This document shows, piece after piece, positions 33,401 to 42,961 of a DNA stretch of 64,000 nt (positions are counted from its first letter, which is position 1; each line of letters opens with the position of its first letter). Both the position numbers and the translations under genes were made by a program. This DNA is from Amoebophrya sp. A120 (taxonomy: Eukaryota; Sar; Dinophyceae; Syndiniales; Amoebophryaceae). The stretch lies in assembly GCA_905178155.1 (NCBI GenBank), contig CAJINV010000008.1:1240001-1304000 (forward strand), given 5' to 3'. The notes under the pieces are model-generated. The model was not told where the DNA came from, searched no databases, and was given only the letters and a program-made list of their open reading frames with translations.

Positions 33401-34926
33401 GATATGGATAGCCAGTCCTACAAGGTTGGGTTACGACAAATCGAGATTCAGAAGAACCAGTTGTACCTGAATGGGGAGCTGCTGTTCATTCACGGAGTGC
33501 TCCACCAGGGCTACTGGCCGGAGTCTTTACTGACGTCCCCGTCGACGGAGGCGACCTACCAGGAGGTGCGGGCCATGAAGGAGGCGGGGTTCAATCTGGT
33601 GCGCGTCCACATGATCGTCTTCAATCAGGCCTTCTACGCCGCCTGCGACTACTATGGGTTGTTGGTCATGCAGGACATGCCCTCCGGCGATGGCCGCGTG
33701 ATTCCGGCCTGGGACCTGCACCGGCGGAACTCCCAGCCCGATATGGACAACAACGCCGGGTTTGACGAAATTGTCCGCAGCCCGGAGTCGTACCAGAATT
33801 TCTTGACGGAGCTGAAGCAGATGATTCTCAGCCTGAAAAAGTTCTCCTCGGTCATCATCTGGACGCTGTTCAACGAGGGCTGGGGCCAGGCCAACACGGC
33901 GGAGACCGTGCAAGCGGCGCGCTTCTGGGACCCCACGCGGCTCGTGGACGCGGTTTCGGGCTGGAACGACCCGCTGCTGTTCGGGGAACCGCACTACGCA
34001 TTGCAAATATGTCTGGGTCTGGGAGTATGCGAACTTGTGATGCATGTTGCGGACGATCATCCAAAAATCTGTGTTGCGTGACTTGCAAAAGGTGCCCACT
34101 TCTGGCCATGCTGAGAGGGCATTTCTCATGCAGAAGAGGCATCACCAAGGGGCTGCAGATCCTGCGATGCTGGGCCCTGCATTCCAGACTTGGCGGAGTT
34201 TGGAAAAACTCCATGACGAATGTCGCAATCTTCCAGACCCAGACACATTTGCGATCCATACGCACCCAGTGATCCAGTTCGAAGAGTACAAGGAGTCGCA
34301 GGAGCGCACGCAGTTCAATTTCGACATCGGCGACTTCTTCGACGTGCACAACTATGAGGGCAGCCCCTTCCAGAACCTGTCCAAAACCTTCGACGTCTAC
34401 CCGTTTCCGCTGGCAAACCGGGTGATTCTGGTGGGCGAGTACGGGGGTATCGGGTTATCCAGGAAAAAACACCCATCCCCATCCAATTTGTCATGCAAAA
34501 CATGCATAGTTTGCGAATATTTGTCATGCAAGAAATGAATCGGGATGGGTGTTTTTTTCTGGATACGGGTACAGCAAGGGGGAGAAGCACGACTACGACC
34601 CCGATGCCAGCTGGGGCTACGGGAACGTGCGCCACAGCGCCGCCGGCTTTTTCGAGGCGGTGGAAGCGGTGTTGGACCGCCTCAAAATACTTGCTTGTCG
34701 CGAAGAGTACAACGTCGTCGGGGGCGTGTATACGCAGTGGACGGACGTGGAAACGGAGATCAATGGCCTAGTGACGTACGACCGCGTACCGAAACTCTCG
34801 CTACGACGGGAAATGAAACTCCTGTCTGACAAACTCCTCCGCGCGTATTATGACTGTAAGAAGCCCAGGTGGTCTTTTGCTGACAAAAGAAAACGCGAGC
34901 AAGAAAAATTAGAAATGTACGAATAA
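27481..34926 (+). CDS. Secreted glycoside hydrolase family 2 enzyme, 10 exons
   Basis: Exo-acting glycosidase of the beta-galactosidase/mannosidase/glucuronidase family; substrate not predictable. Exons are 27481-27783, 28101-28239, 28435-28719, 28876-28926, 31139-31655, 31982-32570, 32789-32882, 33003-33997, 34260-34455 and 34571-34926, totalling 3525 nt and 1174 residues. A signal peptide is likely (MSWWSRSMIFWCFFVFSS). The first about 420 residues are not recognised. The sugar-binding jelly-roll follows (ITVPFAPQSVLSG, CDWSCDVFLNGEPLVAHQGGY, PVTGLWRDGIWAELVP), then the TIM barrel (NGELLFIHGVLHQGYW, EAGFNLVRVHMIV). The acid/base Glu lies in WTLFNEGWGQ (about residue 950) and the nucleophile Glu in LVGEYGG (about 1050). 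Seven introns are introners, one with a nested 1.9-kb insertion; two are GT-AG. The exon 8/9 junction does not follow the target-duplication rule by one base and is the least certain. Confidence 0.93.
27784..28095. mobile_element. Introner element family D, TSD TGTGT
   Basis: A 312-bp insert whose ends are inverted copies: CCTCAGTAGAATGGAAG with CTCAAAGTGGAAATAA, against TTATTTCCACTTTGAG with CCATTCTGAGGG. The outer bases are TATGA and TCATA. It is flanked exactly by TGTGT (27779-27783 and 28096-28100). Excision gives EEHGVCLAIPDVF. Confidence 0.92.
28720..28870. mobile_element. Introner element family B, TSD TTACG
   Basis: A 151-bp insert with ends TATCCTGTGCAAAAGTATCG and CGATACTTTTGCAATGCATA. 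It is flanked exactly by TTACG (28715-28719 and 28871-28875). Excision gives TVAHYVNGRNLDEI. It contains two ATTTGTAATGC motifs. Confidence 0.94.
29146..31077. mobile_element. 1.9-kb C-rich insertion inside an introner, 13-bp TSD
   Basis: The block is flanked by CAGATTTAGCATG at 29133-29145 and again at 31078-31090, a 13-bp direct repeat made from introner sequence. It starts with two copies of GGGCGTTAGGCCTCGCT, contains an 11-unit 19-bp tandem repeat and has a run of nine A near its 3' end (about 31038-31046). No open frame resembling a transposase or reverse transcriptase was found. The long target duplication suggests a non-autonomous retroposon; this is inference. Confidence 0.85.
30313..30521. 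repeat. 19-bp tandem repeat, 11 units
   Basis: Unit close to CTTGCCCCTCGCAGTACAT, repeated 11 times head to tail (209 bp) with few substitutions, mainly TACAT/TGCAT and CCCCTCG/CCCCCCG. Because 19 is not a multiple of 3, all frames show a 19-residue pseudo-repeat, so it is not protein coding. It sits inside the nested C-rich insertion. Confidence 0.95.
31656..31976. mobile_element. Introner element family E, TSD CGAAG
   Basis: A 321-bp insert. The left arm starts TATCAAAGTG and includes GCCCCCACCCCATATC; the right arm has GATATGGGGAGGGGGC and ends CATTGTAATA. It is flanked exactly by CGAAG (31651-31655 and 31977-31981). Internal TTTGTGATGC and GCATCACAGA motifs are present. Excision gives LPPRRVDLNGPDW, the start of the GH2 sugar-binding domain. 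Confidence 0.92.
32883..32997. mobile_element. Introner element family C, TSD GCAAG
   Basis: A 115-bp near-perfect fold-back with ends TATCCAGGAAAAAACACCC and GGGTGTTTTTTCCTGGATA. It is flanked exactly by GCAAG (32878-32882 and 32998-33002). Excision gives PKCRLQDWSWHYDAY. Confidence 0.95.
34001..34258. mobile_element. Introner element family A, divergent copy
   Basis: Insert of about 258 bp with subterminal repeat ATGTCTGGGTCTGG / CCAGACCCAGACACAT. The outer ends are decayed (TTGCAAATA / TTTGCGATCCA). TACGCA occurs on both sides (33995-34000 and 34259-34264). Joining exactly at that repeat shifts the frame by one base, so the real splice must be displaced; TAC to ACG keeps the conserved GH2 sequence in frame. 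Confidence 0.85.
34456..34565. mobile_element. Introner element family C, TSD CGGGT
   Basis: A 110-bp fold-back with ends TATCCAGGAAAAAACACCC and GGGTGTTTTTTTCTGGATA. It is flanked exactly by CGGGT (34451-34455 and 34566-34570). It interrupts the coding sequence just after the catalytic nucleophile; excision gives EYGGIGYSKGEKHDY. Confidence 0.95.
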
Positions 34927-35550
34927 GTAATTTTTAGAATAACCGCTCATGATCTAGCAATAAAAAAGAAATCGCACTTGATTGTCGTCGTGCCACGTGG
35001 CCGCCGATCGCAAATCCCTGACGATCGGTCAGTGGTCATCACTGCACCTTTTCTTGTGGTTCTTCGCGGTGTTTCTGCACACTGCTGACCGACCTTGGTT
35101 TCGTCATGATCATCGCTATAGTAAATCTATAGTACATCTTCAACATGTCTTCATGATAAGATATCGCTGCGATATCATGAAGACAAGGCGCAGCGATCGG
35201 TGGCGCGCACCTGCTAGTGCGTCGATCTTTGCCTTGTCATCAAGTGAAGACACTCCTGAAGAATTTAGTTGCTGCTACAGCAGATGAACAAGATGCCTAT
35301 CCTCGTCAGCGTCACCTTCATAAATGTCCTGAGTAGCAGCTTGAGGCTCGATAGCACAAGAAGTGCCACGTGTCCTACTTTGCTCATACATCTGTGATGT
35401 AAGTACATTCCAATAGATTTCCTATCAAGCGCAGTCATTTTCTACTCTTCTCTGTCAACATCGTTGGACGCATTGAATTTTGAGCATCATCATCTGTGTT
35501 AGTCTACTGACTACGTGACGTGGTCAGGCTGATCTAACTAGAAGAAAAAC
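34927..35550. other. Intergenic with a perfect hairpin
   Basis: About 620 bp without a supported gene. It contains the inverted repeat at 35147-35184. No other structure was seen. Confidence 0.5.
35147..35184. repeat. Inverted repeat / hairpin
   Basis: GTCTTCATGATA (35147-35158) is matched exactly by TATCATGAAGAC (35173-35184), with a 14-base centre that itself contains GATATCGC/GCGATATC complementarity. It could be a 3'-end processing or terminator-like hairpin between the GH2 gene and the next gene. The function is unknown. Confidence 0.6.
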
Positions 35551-36399
35551 ATGCACACCAGTGTTTCATTTGAGGGGGAACTGCGCAAAACAGGCGGAAT
35601 TTACAAAACTCGACAGTATGTGAATTTGCGAAGTACCCTGCCACCGAAGTTGTTTCTGGCTTCGTTTTGTGTCAACCTGATATTGCACGGTGTTTTCTTT
35701 TTCTCGTGCCTAGTGCCGCTCAATCAGGACGTTGATAACGGAAATACCGCAGAAGACACTCAAGAAGAGGCAAACATATTGGCGATCGATAGCACCAACG
35801 CCCATCAGGAAAACAGGACGAAAAACGCCAACACCTTGCCACACACCGTGGCGGTGACTTCGCTCTTAATTTTGAGTTCAGTGCTCGCCGGGTGGTCGAT
35901 TGTGCGCAAATTTCACGTGGATTACGCCCGATACGCGGGCATTTCCAGCGGGTTTCTTGCGATCATTCTGTTCATCACCTGGGTCGAGCTGGCGTCCGTG
36001 CAGAATCTGCGCTCCTTGTACAGAGTGGTGCTGCTGCTTTACAGGTGGATGCAGGATAGCTTTGCTGGAATTCTCCGAGAGGAAAAATCAAAAACTGGAG
36101 CTCCTGCCCTCGATACTACTGCAGCCAGAATCGAAGGGCAAGAATACGAACAGTACCACAAAACTGAGGATGAAATATTGTTGCAGAATAGTGCAGCCTA
36201 TGACTGGCCTCAGCGAATAGACTCAGCGAAGTCCTCACCTGCCAGGACCACGCACCTGCTGGTGGGGTACAAGATGTGGATGTATCTCTTGGTGGCAGGC
36301 TGCAATTTTTGGGCGGGCTACGCAGGAACGTTGGTCTACAGGTCCCACAGAAACTACGTGTTGCAGTGCTTCATCCAGGAGAATTCAAAGTTCAGTTGA
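35551..36399 (+). CDS. Unrecognised four-helix membrane protein
   Basis: Family not recognised. A single exon encodes 282 residues from a clear ATG to TGA. Hydrophobic segments are visible at about residues 30-50 (LFLASFCVNLILHGVFFFSC), 95-115 (VAVTSLLILSSVLAGW), 128-150 (GISSGFLAIILFITWVELA) and 240-262 (MWMYLLVAGCNFWAGYAGTL). The loop between helices 1 and 2 is acidic and hydrophilic with two NxT/S-like sites (ENRTK and others); the loop between helices 3 and 4 is about 90 residues and charged. The hydrophobic pattern, length and absence of stop codons support a real gene. It would sit in a cell membrane; transport or structural roles are both open. Confidence 0.7.
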   Translation: MHTSVSFEGELRKTGGIYKTRQYVNLRSTLPPKLFLASFCVNLILHGVFFFSCLVPLNQDVDNGNTAEDTQEEANILAIDSTNAHQENRTKNANTLPHTVAVTSLLILSSVLAGWSIVRKFHVDYARYAGISSGFLAIILFITWVELASVQNLRSLYRVVLLLYRWMQDSFAGILREEKSKTGAPALDTTAARIEGQEYEQYHKTEDEILLQNSAAYDWPQRIDSAKSSPARTTHLLVGYKMWMYLLVAGCNFWAGYAGTLVYRSHRNYVLQCFIQENSKFS

Positions 36400-37084
36400 A
36401 AACGAAAAGGAAACTGAATGCACCGATTCAATCGAAGATTCTCATCCTGCATGAAGGAGAAAGGTGCTACGTGGTAGTACACATGATTTTGCGTTCTGCT
36501 TTTGTGCTTCTACTTTCACGCTTTTTTTCGTTGCGTCACTGTTGTCTTCGTGATAGCAAAGAAGTGAGTTTCAAATCATCCCACTTGCGGCATGGCTGCT
36601 TTCTTCTTTCCCGAAATGCGGAAGATCAAGATAGTGTTTGCGTAGGACGAACAAGAAGAACGTGACGAGGGTGAGCGTGAGTGAGTTGTGAACTGCTATT
36701 GCAGAGCTATCCAATGAACTTCCTTCGAAATCAAAATGAAATTGAAAGTTTCTAGTATCACCGTATGAAGAGGATTTTGCGGAGGGCCGAGAGGTGTGGA
36801 GAAAGGGCTGATGAAAGCGAATAGTGTGTGCACCTCAGTTGTCCGTAATTCACCAAATAAAACAGCCTGACGTATTTCAATTGTTGCAGAAGTCCATCCT
36901 CTTTCTTCGAATTCTGCCTGCGCAATGACCTGTTGAGAGTGATATTAACAACTCCACATTGCCGCTTTCTTTGCCGTGGTAGAGGTAGTTAATAATATTC
37001 TGTTGCTCACTTGTCTTTTTCGTCTCGTCATTTTTCTTTTATCGGTTTTCAACCGAGCAGACAAACCGGCAAACTTCAGCAATC
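36400..37084. other. Intergenic, no gene seen
   Basis: About 680 bp. A T-rich tract and a CAG at 37077-37079 lie just before the next ATG. Nothing else was recognised. Confidence 0.5.
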
Positions 37085-40000
37085 ATGGCGGCCAAGGACA
37101 ACATGATTCTTTTCGAGCTGCGGCTCGAGGAGCTGCTGAAGAGCTACACCTTCGATATGACCGTGCGGGACCAGATGGAAATGGGCCAGCGGAAGATCTT
37201 TGCCGAGGCCGAAACTGTAACAAACGCAAAAGTTGTGTTGCACGACCGTCTGCAAAACAGTTTTGCCAAAACTCAGCCTTGCATGAAATTAAAACGTACA
37301 TAGTTAGAAGTACTTTAGCGTCTTCAGGCGGCGCATCAGGATCTTCTCACTCAGATTACCATGTTGGTACAGAGAGTCCTCGTCCGGCACGGACAAGCTC
37401 ACTTCTCGACACGTGGGCACTACTTTGCGATTTGATCACGTTTGTGGAGTAGCCTGCTAGACAAAAGCGATCTCGAAGCGGAGACTTTGCTTTCCATTGC
37501 GGAAATCGACCCAAAGGCGCATGCCGCGTCTGGTACAGCAGTGCCAGTGGATGTTGAGTCGAGACCTGCGTCCAGCACTGTAATTTCGGAGCACCAGCGC
37601 CGCCTGTTCTTTCCGCGCCCATCCGACATGAAGTTCTACGCGAAGGCGCTTCGGAAAAAGACTGGTAATTCATACATAGAATGGTACTAGTAAATCATGG
37701 CGCTTTATTTTGCTTGGTAGTCAGATTTCACGATCGCTGTCGCCGCTTATATGCGCATGATTCTGGAAATTTCTCAAAAAAAATAAAAAACCGAGCGAAA
37801 AACACCAAATACAGCTTCGGGCCAGCCCGCGCATGTCTGGCGGTTAAAGCTCCTCACCGTGTTTTATTCCATTCACCATGGAACCAAAGAATTGCTGCAA
37901 AGTTTTGTCGAGTCCCGCGGTCTTCTTCCGATCGTGGAATTTATGGGCTACACCAAGAACCGCCATGTCCAAAGCCAGGCCGTTGAAATTTTCCAGCACG
38001 CGCTGACGCTACCGACGTTTGCTAGCGTTGCGCTCGAGCTACAGCAAATCCAGACCTTGGAATTTTCCGAGCGAAAACAGAAGGGTGCGGAAGGAGACAC
38101 AGAGGGACGGGGGGATGAAAACGAACTTGAACCAATCACGCAGGCAAAAGGGCGCGGTGTTCTCCTGAACCATCCCTGGTGGCCCTTAGTGCAGGAGTTT
38201 CTGTTCTCTGGCCAACCAGAACACTCCAACTTCTTTCACCACATGCACGAAATGCTACTGGATACGCAGGATGTTTTCCCCCACTCGCGAGTCACCGCGT
38301 GCAAACTATTGGGTCTCGTGCTCCAGGTATAGCAGTTGTTCCATACTCCGAGTATGATACTCGAGCATGATCATTCTTGAATTTTTCCTCGAGACTGAAA
38401 TCCTCAACAAATAAAGGAGCAAGAAAAAACTATTGCAGGCATTCCTTCTTGTTTCTTTTTCTCTGTGCAAAAATCCCCAATAATGTCCCCCGGGGGAGAT
38501 GCCGGGTAACCAAGGTCCACTGGATTTCTCTTCATGCATTACGTTCGACACAAAGTAAAAAAGAGAAATGCCCAATCCAGGATATTTTGATCTCACCCGA
38601 GATCAACTTGCCCCGTCCGAGCCTAACGCAACTACCTACCCAGGAGTTGAGGACAGGGGATTTTAGCTTCTAGTTGTTGTGTCGGAACATTCTGAGAAAA
38701 GTCCCATAGGCCGCGACTTGCATCACATCCCTTTGGGGATCCTGTACTACTTTTCTCTCGAATTCTAAGCATTTTCTTTGTAAGATTGCGGCAATTGGCC
38801 ACCTGTATTTACCCTAGGTGGCAGGACACTCGGCCCCCAGATACCACCTGCACCCCTGCGGGCCGATCCCTTGGCTTTTTGTCTTCGAATAGTTACTGCG
38901 ACTGCGGCTTTTTGTTTGCATTCCTTTCGCTGCCACCTAGAGACCCATACCCCTGCTGTACCCCCCCGCCCGTTTTCGCACTGAAGAGCCCACCGGGCCT
39001 CTCGTGCTTGGTCGAACAAGAACACAACTACAAGGGCAGGCGTGGGGCCCCTCTTAACAGAACGAAACGGCACACCACTACCCGCAGTTTAAAACTAGAG
39101 GCCGAGGCTTTACGGGTTCCCGCGCTGTCTTTTGCATCTGGGCCCCTCGTGGTCACGTCTCCGCGCCACCCCTTGCCTCTTTCCGTAGTCGTGTATGTCG
39201 CTTCTTTGCTTGTCTGAGCCTCAGGACACCCTGCCACCTCTGCGCTCACGTAGTGAGTGCAAGCTGGCGCGCCGCCATGTGCATGCGACTGGAATAGTGT
39301 GGTGAAGTCTTAAACCCCCCCGCCTGCTCTGCGTATGAGTTTTGTTCATTTTCATTCTTTTTTATATAGAATAGAACGGGCCGCGCGTGCCAACACGCAC
39401 ATAGCTTAGTTGCCGCCCATGCCCCCGAGTTTTAAAGTTTTTAGCCTGTTGCCCCTCCTCACTTCCGAAAGTACCCAACGGAGAATCCCCTTCCCCTATA
39501 TTCTTCTGTGTTCTGTTCGATCGCCCCACAGGTGTTTTTCCGTGCCTGCGCCCGGTGTCTTCCCATCCGGTAGCCCCGAGGCTCTACCCCTGTGGCGCAT
39601 CGCCGCTTGGCCACGAATTACGATCAGCAACGGAAGGCAAAGATCGTAGCTCGTGGCCTATTTTTGGCTTCTCCTTTGGTTGTTTTCCTCTTCCCGACCC
39701 GACTGCTGTGCTGTTACTTATGTTATGTCGACACGACACGCGATCTCGCCCCCCGCCGATTTTGCATGATGGCGTCTGCAGTGGCAGACGAAGGCGCAGA
39801 AGTATTTTTTTTGCTGCCGCCTCACTCCGTTAAGCATTTGCCCGAGCGGGGCCGTGTTTCTCGGCGCCCAAAAAATCTTGTCGGGCCCTTCACTGACAAG
39901 GTTTTCGCACTGCGTAGCAAAAGATCAGCTGCAGGCGCGCGGGGCTTGTTTTCCCTTCATTTTGTTTTTCTTTTTCGGACCGCCAGATAGTTCCCCTTTA

Positions 40001-41593
40001 CTATCAACGAGCCCGCTCGTTTTTGCATATCTATGTGCCGCTCGTGTGTGGGGGGTTGTGAACTCGCTGTCGTTTTTGCATTGCCCAACTGATGCCCCCC
40101 CCTTCTTGCTTCCCGCAGAGACCTTGTGTGCCGAAAAATGGCGGGCGAAGCCTTGCTTCCCGTTTCCCTTATCCGTTGTGCCGCCCCGGCTTTCTTCGGT
40201 TCGGTGTTACTGCTTGGCAAAGTTTGGCACAGCAGTCGCGTCTGATCCTCTTGCATGCCGAGACTGCTTGTTCGCGCCTTTGGCGTTCTTTGAGGCTCGT
40301 ACACGGGAAAACTGTTTGCATGAATGAAGCCTGCTCTACCCTTGTACCCCCTTCAGTTTATTCCATCAACATTGTCCCCAAGATTTTGCGGGTTGGCATA
40401 ATCTGTCGGGTATTTAGTTTGCTTGGTCATGATTTAACGCCTTTTCCCTCCCCCGTCGGGGGGGGAAGGAAAGGGAACTCCCCCCCCCCCCCCAAGGAAA
40501 GGGAACTCTCCCCCCCTTCCGATCCTGACGGATCAAAAAGGATCCGTTTTTTTCTCGGATTCTTAATACGATGTAGGAACCGCCGGATAGGGAACCACCC
40601 GCCATAATGGATCTTCCCACTTGCCTAGCGGCCACCCGCGTTCCCGGCCCCGGAGCATCGGAAGCACTTTCACGGACCTTTGTTTTTTACCCATACATTG
40701 GTCCGTGAATGAGAGTCGCCTTGAGATTCCCTACCCCGTCACTTGATCCTATTGACTCTAGTACCCCGGATCGGTCGTATTGGCTCGTCAACTGGATCAA
40801 CTACAGTGCAGATGGTACAGCTCTCTTTCGGACATTCACGCTTCATTGGTTCTTGTCTTAAATTCCCACCCAACGTCGTCCTCCCCAGGAATGACTCGGA
40901 CTTTGCACACTTTCACTTTCACTTTCACCATCCCCAATAATGTAGCAGAAAAGCAAAAGCATGATCATGTACACGTTTTTTATGAGTTGTATCAACAAAA
41001 AACTGGAGGTTATCTGCCAGCCACTTTTGAGGCGAAGCAAAACTATGCTGTCCTCCTCCAGCTCTGCGAGTAGAGTCGTCCGGATCCCCAGCGAGTTGTA
41101 CGGGCGGATTCTGGCCCTGCACGAAAGCGGCGAATTGCCCCCAGACGACATGGAGGTTGTGCTGGAATTATTGAATTTTTTGAACGACTATGATTTTGAC
41201 GCCGAGCGGGCAGCTGCGGCGCGTGAGGATGCCGAAGACGTGGCAGCGCTGCAACGTATTTACGGCAAGAAGACATGCACGTCGGTAGAAAAGGGTGCTG
41301 ATGGGGGCCTGCAGAAAGCGACTTACGGACCCCCTTTAGCAGCATCTGCGGCAACATCGTCCCCTGCCTCTGGCGCGGCTGCCACCGAGGATTTCATTAG
41401 CAGTCAACTCGACCTGGTAGACGCGGATGTTGGCGTATCAAAGAATAAAACTGGTGCTTCTTCGGCGGAAACTGGCGCACACAACGGCTCAGGAGCAATG
41501 CCCGCCGTAGCTGATGTTGAACTTGCAAGCGGGGAAAGCCCTTCATCTGTTGCACAACGCAAGGACAGTATGGAACAGAGTAAAAGAAAATAA
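37085..41593 (+). CDS. Armadillo/HEAT-like helical protein with in-frame TGA and a 2.7-kb intron
   Basis: Family not recognised. Exons are 37085-37216, 37328-37664, 37815-38326 and 41021-41593, all joined by GT-AG introns; the total of 1554 nt (518 codons) closes in frame. The N-terminal 90 residues form long amphipathic helices (ELRLEELLKSYTFDMTVRD, then AAHQDLLTQITMLVQRVLV). Residues about 150-300 are paired helices of armadillo/HEAT style (HVWRLKLLTVFYSIHHGTKE, FVESRGLLPIVEFMGYTK). The C-terminal exon carries VRIPSELYGRILALHESGE followed by an Ala/Ser-rich tail. One in-frame TGA lies at 37433-37435, between FAI and SRLWSSLLDKSD, with open sequence on both sides. It may be a pseudogene mark, a sequencing error, or TGA read as Trp. 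The last intron (38327-41020) contains a C-rich block. The 41021 exon could instead start a separate gene. Confidence 0.6.
38327..41020. repeat. Long intron with C-rich block
   Basis: This 2.7-kb intron is strikingly pyrimidine-rich on the + strand from about 38.6 to 40.8 kb. It contains a run of 14 C at 40480-40493, a G8 run at 40458-40465, and a nearby direct repeat of GGAAAGGGAACTC. The composition resembles the 29146-31077 insertion, including short shared strings such as GTGCCAACACG, but I could not define its ends or a target duplication. No coding region was recognised. Confidence 0.5.
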
Positions 41594-41771
41594 CCGCGTG
41601 TCGTCTACGTCGTATGACATTCGTCTTCGTGTTAGCGTTGCCTATTTAGCAGAGTTCTCGTTGTCAACATGACATGTTTTACGCGATGAAGTGTGCCATT
41701 TCATTCTCAGCGGTTTGTTTTTGTATAATTTGTCATACGATGCTCACGACGACACCGTTCTTTTCCCCAGT

Positions 41772-42338
41772 ATGAATGCGAAGCGACATATGGAAAACGT
41801 AGAAAAGGCCTTTCAGGACATGCAGTTTCACTTGGGCTTCTACAAAAAGATGGGGAACGAGGCTTTCAAGAAGCAAAATTTTCCCGGATCCATTGCCTGT
41901 TACGAGGCCGCGGTTGATGATGCTGGCGCCGGTTCAACTTCGTTTGCGCTTCTCCAGGGGTACTACAAAGCTTGTGGCCTCCTGCCTGACGCTGACCAAG
42001 ACCAAGTGGAAAAAGCCGAGTCAGTTTTTCTGAAAGAGCTCGACCGTCGTGCCGGCGCAGATAGAGAACTGCACGCCGACCTTTCGCGCATCGAAAATAA
42101 TCTGGCCATGAGTTTCTGGAAGACGTCCCGGACTGCGGAGAGCGCGCTGCACGCAAAAAGGGCCTGCGCACTGGATCCGACGTTCGCAAAAGCGTTTTAC
42201 CGCCACGCCGAGGCAGCATTCGCCTTAAATGACATGGAAACCGCGGAAGCGGCCATCTTCGAAGCCACGCGATTGGAGCCGAAGGATAAAACCATCATCG
42301 AGCTGAAAAAAAAGATTGTGTTGGCAAATCCCAATTGA
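41772..42338 (+). CDS. TPR-repeat protein
   Basis: Small tetratricopeptide-repeat protein of 188 residues, probably a co-chaperone-type adaptor. The start is the first ATG after TTTTCCCCAG, only one base after the AG, so that AG is a splice acceptor (cis or trans). Three TPR-like helix pairs are visible: KKMGNEAFKKQNFPGSIACYE (residues 27-47), LSRIENNLAMSFWKTSRTAE (about 103-122), and AKAFYRHAEAAFALNDMETA (about 142-161), ending EATRLEPKDKTIIELKKK. The spacing between repeats 1 and 2 is enlarged by an insertion, as in TPR domains of FKBP/AIP- and TTC-type proteins. No catalytic domain is present. It may be the last exon of a longer gene, possibly joined to sequence upstream, but no phase-compatible GT donor was found. 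Confidence 0.8.
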   Translation: MNAKRHMENVEKAFQDMQFHLGFYKKMGNEAFKKQNFPGSIACYEAAVDDAGAGSTSFALLQGYYKACGLLPDADQDQVEKAESVFLKELDRRAGADRELHADLSRIENNLAMSFWKTSRTAESALHAKRACALDPTFAKAFYRHAEAAFALNDMETAEAAIFEATRLEPKDKTIIELKKKIVLANPN

Positions 42339-42961
42339 AAGTTATACTTTCTTCTTTCTTGCGTCGGACTTTTTCTAGGTGTGATCTGTAAGGCGGGATT
42401 TCGATTCTGTGTGTATTTTCACACAATGATATGAATGCTCGCACTCCTATGGTTGTATGTTGTATCTATTACAAGTAGGACGGAGAACGGCGACGGAGAA
42501 GCGTCGGACCATAATCGCCTTGTAGCATTTTGGCGCTCGTCAGTGCCCATTATAAGAATCGGCGCTGTTGTAGTTCCAAAGAAATGGGAGCATAGATTTT
42601 GCTTTCGCTACACTTACAACATTTCTTTCAAGTGTGTGTTGGCTCCTGACCATGGACATTTGTGGTCCCATTGTGTTCTGACGATCGACCACCTCTAGCT
42701 ATGTGTCAAGCTTCTTTGTTTTGCACACGGACACACACTGCTTGTGGTGCTATTTTTTTTCCGCACGACGCGCAAGTGCAGGTTTCAGATGTGAACCGTA
42801 AGAAGTAGATCTTCTTGGTGTGACCTCGAAATTACTTGTGGTTGCAACAGATATGACAGACACCAATTGAAGCAACAAACTCTCGGATTTTTGTCTACAT
42901 GTAGAAACATCAGTAGAAGGCACATTGCAGGAAGAGTAAAGGACACGAGACCAACATCACC
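42339..42961. other. Intergenic, no gene seen
   Basis: About 620 bp between the TPR gene and the next small gene. No coding or repeat structure was noticed. Confidence 0.5.
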
